Shown here: piece by piece, positions 13,467 to 15,684 of the stretch | Position numbering within the stretch: position 1 is the stretch's first letter | How the letters are laid out: each line of letters opens with the position of its first letter | Assembly (NCBI GenBank): GCA_051867615.1 | Contig: JBJDYU010000026.1 | Coordinates: 1 to 15,684, forward strand | Origin: RGIG5472 sp051867615 | GTDB taxonomy: Bacteria; Bacillota; Clostridia; Oscillospirales; Oscillospiraceae | DNA: 15,684 nucleotides | Reading direction: 5' to 3' | Notes under the pieces: generated by a model | The model's input: only the letters and a program-made list of their open reading frames with translations | Database searches by the model: none | What the model was told of the DNA's origin: nothing | Made by a program: the position numbers and the translations under genes

Positions 13467-13573
13467 TCAGTCTCCTCCCCCTGCAGAGCGCGCAGCTCCG
13501 TGTATTCCGCCCCATTGAGGCGGCCCACAAGGGGATGGCTCTGGGAGCCTGTATATGTGCTGGCGTATGCCAT
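13463..13573 (-). CDS. Tiny phage protein (36 aa), function unknown
   Basis: The minus-strand frame encodes 36 residues: MAYASTYTGSQSHPLVGRLN, then GAEYTELRALQGEETE. Its stop is in the ATGA overlap with the XhlA-like gene, and its start is 12 nt after the CD1375-like stop. A G-rich tract (GGGGGCGG) a few bases before the ATG can serve as the ribosome-binding site. No family is recognised, but the fit into the overlapping series supports translation. Confidence 0.55.
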   Translation of the reverse strand: MAYASTYTGSQSHPLVGRLNGAEYTELRALQGEETE

Positions 13574-13585
13574 TTTCCGCCCCCA

Positions 13586-13696
13586 CTAAAAACCGATTTT
13601 GGCCAGCAGAGCAATGACTTCTTCGCGCCATCTCTCCGGCACATCCTCGATTGCAGCCTTCCCCTGCCTGATCCGACCAGCCCAGAATTCAGCCAT
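13586..13696 (-). CDS. CD1375/XkdX-like short phage protein (36 aa)
   Basis: The frame encodes 36 residues: MAEFWAGRIRQGKAAIEDVP then ERWREEVIALLAKIGF. The pattern Y/W-x-x-x-I-x-x-G-x-x-x-I-x-x-VP-x-x-x-R-x-x-V is that of the tiny CD1375-like/XkdX proteins that stand between the tail fibre and lysis genes of Firmicutes phages. It overlaps the 59-aa gene by 8 nt. GTGTGAGGTG lies just upstream of the ATG at 13696. Confidence 0.7.
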   Translation of the reverse strand: MAEFWAGRIRQGKAAIEDVPERWREEVIALLAKIGF

Positions 13697-13868
13697 GAAA
13701 AATCACCTCACACAATTCCGCAAACGCGTCCTCAATGGTTGCAAGACGCTCCTCCGGCGTCGGCTCCGGCACAGGCATTCCGGCCTGTTCCGCTTCCGCT
13801 TCTGCGATTTCATCGGCAGAGGCGTCGCGATATATCATTTTCCCGTTGCTGTATTCTGCAATTCTCAT
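13689..13868 (-). CDS. Small acidic phage protein (59 aa) after the tail fibre
   Basis: The frame encodes 59 residues, beginning MRIAEYSNGKMIYRDASADE. An acidic Ala/Glu helix, PVPEPTPEERL and a last helix (ATIEDAFAELCEVI) follow. Its ATG overlaps the tail-fibre stop (ATGA). Similar acidic proteins with a PTPEERLxxLExAxxEL end are common right after tail fibres in Clostridia phages; their role is unknown to me. Confidence 0.7.
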   Translation of the reverse strand: MRIAEYSNGKMIYRDASADEIAEAEAEQAGMPVPEPTPEERLATIEDAFAELCEVIFHG

Positions 13869-15133
13869 AATTCCACCCCATACACATTGATTTTGGTCGA
13901 AACCGGCAAATTTACGGACGAACTCATTGACAGCTTGATCTTGTTGATACTGTCGAATGACGAAGACGATCCCAGCCCATACCCCGAGGTGTTTACCGAG
14001 TTGACGGCATTCGATCTGCCGGACGAAATAATGCCAAAAGAGAACATACGGCGATTTTTAGGAAATGTTCTGATATAGATCATCCTTGCTGCGGATGTGC
14101 TGGGCGTGATAGCGTGCAGCAAATACCACGAAGTGGATCCGTACCTCTGATATGAAACAGACATATATGCGGAAGCAGAAATGGCCGGGATCTCAATTTC
14201 AACAAGAATATCGCGATATGATTTTTCCAGGTCTACCACAATGGAGTTTACTTCTGTCTCGATTTCGATCGATGCAATGCTGGCCATGTCCATTTCCCCA
14301 TCAGACCAGCCGGCGCCATCACTTGTTGTAGTCCAAAACTTTCCGGGGGCAAGCGGTGTTTCCGTCTCGTTTCTGAGATCGGTTAAATCACCCTTCAGTT
14401 TCGCGACATCGTCTATCGTCTGGCTCAATTCCTGTTTCGCAAGGGCCGCATCCAAAGCTGACTGTGCTGCCGCCTCCGCCTCGGCTTTTGCACCGGCGAT
14501 CTGCTGCTGGCCCTCTGCCGTCACACGCTCGACCTGGGCATCGCCGGCCAAATTGATTTCTTTTACCGCGCCTGCCACCTGGTCCTGCATATTTTCATAC
14601 AGGCCATTGATGCCTTCCAGATTATCGCCGGCCTGTTTTGCGGCTGCCGAAGCGGCCTCGGCGTACTCCGATGCAGAGGCTTTCGATTTTTCCGCCAGAC
14701 CGGCTGCCGCCTCCGCCCGATCAGCGGCGGCTTCCGCCGATCCCCGGTCCTCCGCCACACGGGACACGAACTGCTCGATCACGCTGGGTGTGTATTCGGC
14801 GGATTCCTCTGCCTGTTCCGCGCCCAGGGCCACGAACTGACTGTCCGCGTAAATGGTGGGCAGGCGCTTATCTCCGCTGACGCCGTACACGCCGATCCTG
14901 AGAGAACTGCCGGGCAGCAGCACCTCCCAGGGGATCGTGCATTTGCCGTGCGAGATCGCCGCCTCCCGGCTCACCTTGCCGCTGACGCCTGCGCTTTCAA
15001 AGACTGCCACGGGCGTGTAGCCGTCCCAGGCGCTGTCAAAGGAAAACTCGGCCGTGTACACGTTTACCGTGCCGGACACCAGCGGCTGGCGCTGCGTAAT
15101 TGTGATCTGCTGATTTTTGATTTCGAGCTTCAA
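13865..15133 (-). CDS. Phage tail fibre / BppU-like baseplate upper protein
   Basis: The protein (422 aa) starts at a TTG at 15133, chosen because AGGAGGGTG lies eight bases upstream and the N-terminus then reads KLEIKNQQITITQRQPLVSG. The open frame to 15202 has no site. Residues 1 to about 105 form a beta-rich domain (FSFDSAWDGYTPVAVFE) typical of baseplate upper/BppU-N tail proteins. About 115-260 is an Ala/Glu/Lys coiled coil (DRAEAAAGLAEKSKASASEY), presumably a trimeric stalk. From about 275 a Ser/Ile/Val-rich beta region (FWTTTSDGAGW to INVYGVEL) forms the tip that would touch the host surface. There are no capsid or tail-tube genes beside it. Confidence 0.8.
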   Translation of the reverse strand: MKLEIKNQQITITQRQPLVSGTVNVYTAEFSFDSAWDGYTPVAVFESAGVSGKVSREAAISHGKCTIPWEVLLPGSSLRIGVYGVSGDKRLPTIYADSQFVALGAEQAEESAEYTPSVIEQFVSRVAEDRGSAEAAADRAEAAAGLAEKSKASASEYAEAASAAAKQAGDNLEGINGLYENMQDQVAGAVKEINLAGDAQVERVTAEGQQQIAGAKAEAEAAAQSALDAALAKQELSQTIDDVAKLKGDLTDLRNETETPLAPGKFWTTTSDGAGWSDGEMDMASIASIEIETEVNSIVVDLEKSYRDILVEIEIPAISASAYMSVSYQRYGSTSWYLLHAITPSTSAARMIYIRTFPKNRRMFSFGIISSGRSNAVNSVNTSGYGLGSSSSFDSINKIKLSMSSSVNLPVSTKINVYGVEL

Positions 15134-15161
15134 TGTATCATCACCCTCCTGATAGCGGGGA

Positions 15162-15392
15162 TCAGATATTCCGGTGTAGCACGAAATCGTACATCTGCCC
15201 ATTGGCGTCAGGCTTGCATAGCCGCGCCCCGGCTTTTGCGCGGACCGTCAGAGTTGTCCGCAATGCGCCGGAGGAAAACAAAAAACCGGTGTCAGAATCT
15301 GACACCGGAACTTGCGTACCGTGGGAAAGATCATAGACGCAGCGCAGCCTGTGAGCGGGGAGCGGAGCAGTAGGCGGAGTAGTAGGAACGCA
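15162..15392 (-). pseudogene. C-terminal fragment of a gene, probably phage tail, cut off at 5' end
   Basis: A minus-strand frame without a plausible start runs from a stop at about 15392 to the stop at 15162, about 75 residues. It reads LRCVYDLSHGTQVPVSDSDT, then GFLFSSGALRTTLTVRAKAG, then ARLCKPDANGQMYDFVLHRN. From about 15340 onward it looks like a coherent protein end, stopping 28 nt before the tail-fibre start, where an upstream tail gene is expected. The 5' end is missing because the tRNA terminator begins within 35 nt. A hairpin at 15286-15308 lies inside it. Together with 15393-15423 this accounts for the 323 nt between the tail fibre and the tRNA. Confidence 0.5.
15280..15308 (-). 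terminator. Terminator-like hairpin within the tail-gene fragment
   Basis: CCGGTGTCA/TGACACCGG (9 bp, up to 11 with a tight loop, 15286-15308) is followed on the minus strand by six U's. It has the form of an intrinsic terminator, yet the reading frame of the tail fragment continues through it. Either the frame is not translated there, or the hairpin is a back-up stop for read-through from the tRNA. Confidence 0.55.
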
Positions 15393-15421
15393 TCAGGGGA
15401 CATCTTGACCATAAAAGTGAT

Positions 15422-15457
15422 AAAAAGAGGGTCGTTTCTTTCGAAACGACCCTCTTT
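15422..15457 (-). terminator. Rho-independent terminator of tRNA-Pro
   Basis: A perfect 15-bp stem (15424-15438 with 15443-15457) has a 4-nt loop, and the minus-strand U-run begins within the stem end (15422-15426). It abuts the tRNA's encoded CCA. Confidence 0.9.
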
Positions 15458-15533
15458 GGTCCGAGTGACTGGACTTGAACCAGCGGCCTCTTGAACCCCA
15501 TTCAAGCGCGATACCAAACTTCGCCACACCCGG
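15457..15533 (-). tRNA. tRNA-Pro (anticodon GGG)
   Basis: The gene is 77 nt with an encoded CCA (15457-15459). The acceptor stem CCGGGTG pairs with CACTCGG (one G-U), and the discriminator is A. The D arm is GCG/CGC. The anticodon arm is CTTGA-ATGGGGT-TCAAG, giving anticodon GGG followed by the G37 expected of tRNA-Pro. The T arm is GCTGG-TTCAAGT-CCAGT. Its 3' end points to the prophage remnant, as for a phage integrated at a tRNA. Confidence 0.93.
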
Positions 15534-15550
15534 ATACTTTGTTAAATTGT

Positions 15551-15564
15551 TGACCTACCGGTCA
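15551..15564. promoter_or_regulatory. Palindrome resembling a TetR-family operator
   Basis: TGACC-TACC-GGTCA is a perfect 5-bp inverted repeat with a 4-nt spacer, in the style of TetR/AcrR operators. It lies in the 5' leader of the tRNA and overlaps the -35 box of a rightward promoter candidate: TTGACC at 15550-15555, 16 nt, TAATAT at 15572-15577. A gene right of the window is the likelier target. Confidence 0.4.
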
Positions 15565-15572
15565 GCATTGTT

Positions 15573-15601
15573 AATATATCATGTTTCCTTTGGGAATGCA
15601 A
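15573..15601 (-). promoter_or_regulatory. Sigma-A-like promoter of tRNA-Pro
   Basis: The minus strand has TTGCAT (15596-15601), 17 nt, then TATATT (15573-15578), about 40 bp before the mature tRNA 5' end. The remaining 80 nt to the window edge are AT-rich, with no gene seen; ATGAAGGATAGG near 15674 could be either a start or part of a ribosome-binding site for the next gene. Confidence 0.75.
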
Positions 15602-15684
15602 GCCCTTTTTCCGTTTTTTTAAAAATTAATTTGTAGGATTACAATAGATGTTGGACAGTTGAATAAAAAGGATGAAGGATAGGG

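Noticed and set aside
12901..13644. 247-aa open frame ending with the 84-aa membrane protein
   Set aside because: The upstream part is an out-of-frame reading of the XhlA-like and tiny phage genes; the ATG at 13155 in the ATGA overlap is the natural start.
11372..15533. Duplicated tRNA 3' end marking a prophage attachment site
   Set aside because: I looked left of the tRNA for a second copy of its last 15-25 bases and saw none, so no att pair can be claimed in this window.
1..15684. CRISPR array, insertion sequence or transposase
   Set aside because: No regularly spaced repeats, no transposase-like protein and no terminal inverted repeats around a gene were seen on either strand.

Overview
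This high-GC window (roughly 60% or more by eye) has the gene content of an anaerobic Clostridia genome, probably Oscillospiraceae. The strongest clue is an adjacent SCIFF peptide and SCIFF maturase pair, a nearly universal marker of Clostridia. Small Cys/His-rich proteins of a type I associate with clostridial spore surfaces, and a prophage lysis cassette, point the same way. The species call is inference.

Left part (1-4,900): a type II pantothenate kinase (coaW, minus) and a nicotinate phosphoribosyltransferase (pncB, plus) are divergently transcribed from back-to-back sigma-A-like promoters, so a CoA gene and an NAD gene share one control region. Plus-strand cardiolipin synthase (cls) and a small nitroreductase follow, closed by a strong terminator at 4868-4901.

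Middle-left (4,950-6,300): four short minus-strand genes lie in two terminator-bounded units. The proteins have 106, 111, 50 and 60 residues. One is Cys/His-tailed and helical, one has a Cys-rich N-terminus, and two are tiny proteins with good ribosome-binding sites. None has a function I can prove; a spore-related role is inferred.

Centre (6,370-9,445): a minus-strand RiPP locus. A strong promoter drives scfA (the SCIFF precursor, here with seven cysteines). A hairpin in the scfA-scfB gap is followed by scfB (radical SAM/SPASM thioether maturase). A PLP-dependent Orn/Lys/Arg decarboxylase-family gene overlaps the end of scfB by 4 nt and ends at a good terminator.

Right-centre (9,500-11,870): a decay zone. 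It holds a methyltransferase gene that has lost its SAM-binding core, a 3' remnant resembling an HD-GYP end, a degV-family gene broken by one base in a C7 run, and about 750 bp without an intact gene. That stretch contains interleaved inverted repeats and possibly the wreck of another minus-strand gene.

Right (11,870-15,684): the tail-end and lysis module of a prophage, all minus strand and tightly overlapped: a tail-protein fragment, a BppU-like tail fibre, two or three tiny proteins including a CD1375/XkdX-like one, an XhlA-like coiled-coil membrane protein, two small membrane proteins (holins) and an M15 endolysin. It lies directly downstream of the 3' end of a tRNA-Pro(GGG) gene that has its own promoter and terminator. 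No capsid, portal, integrase or duplicated att site is visible, so this is a remnant or captured module. At the right edge a TetR-operator-like palindrome lies in a possible rightward promoter for a gene beyond the window.
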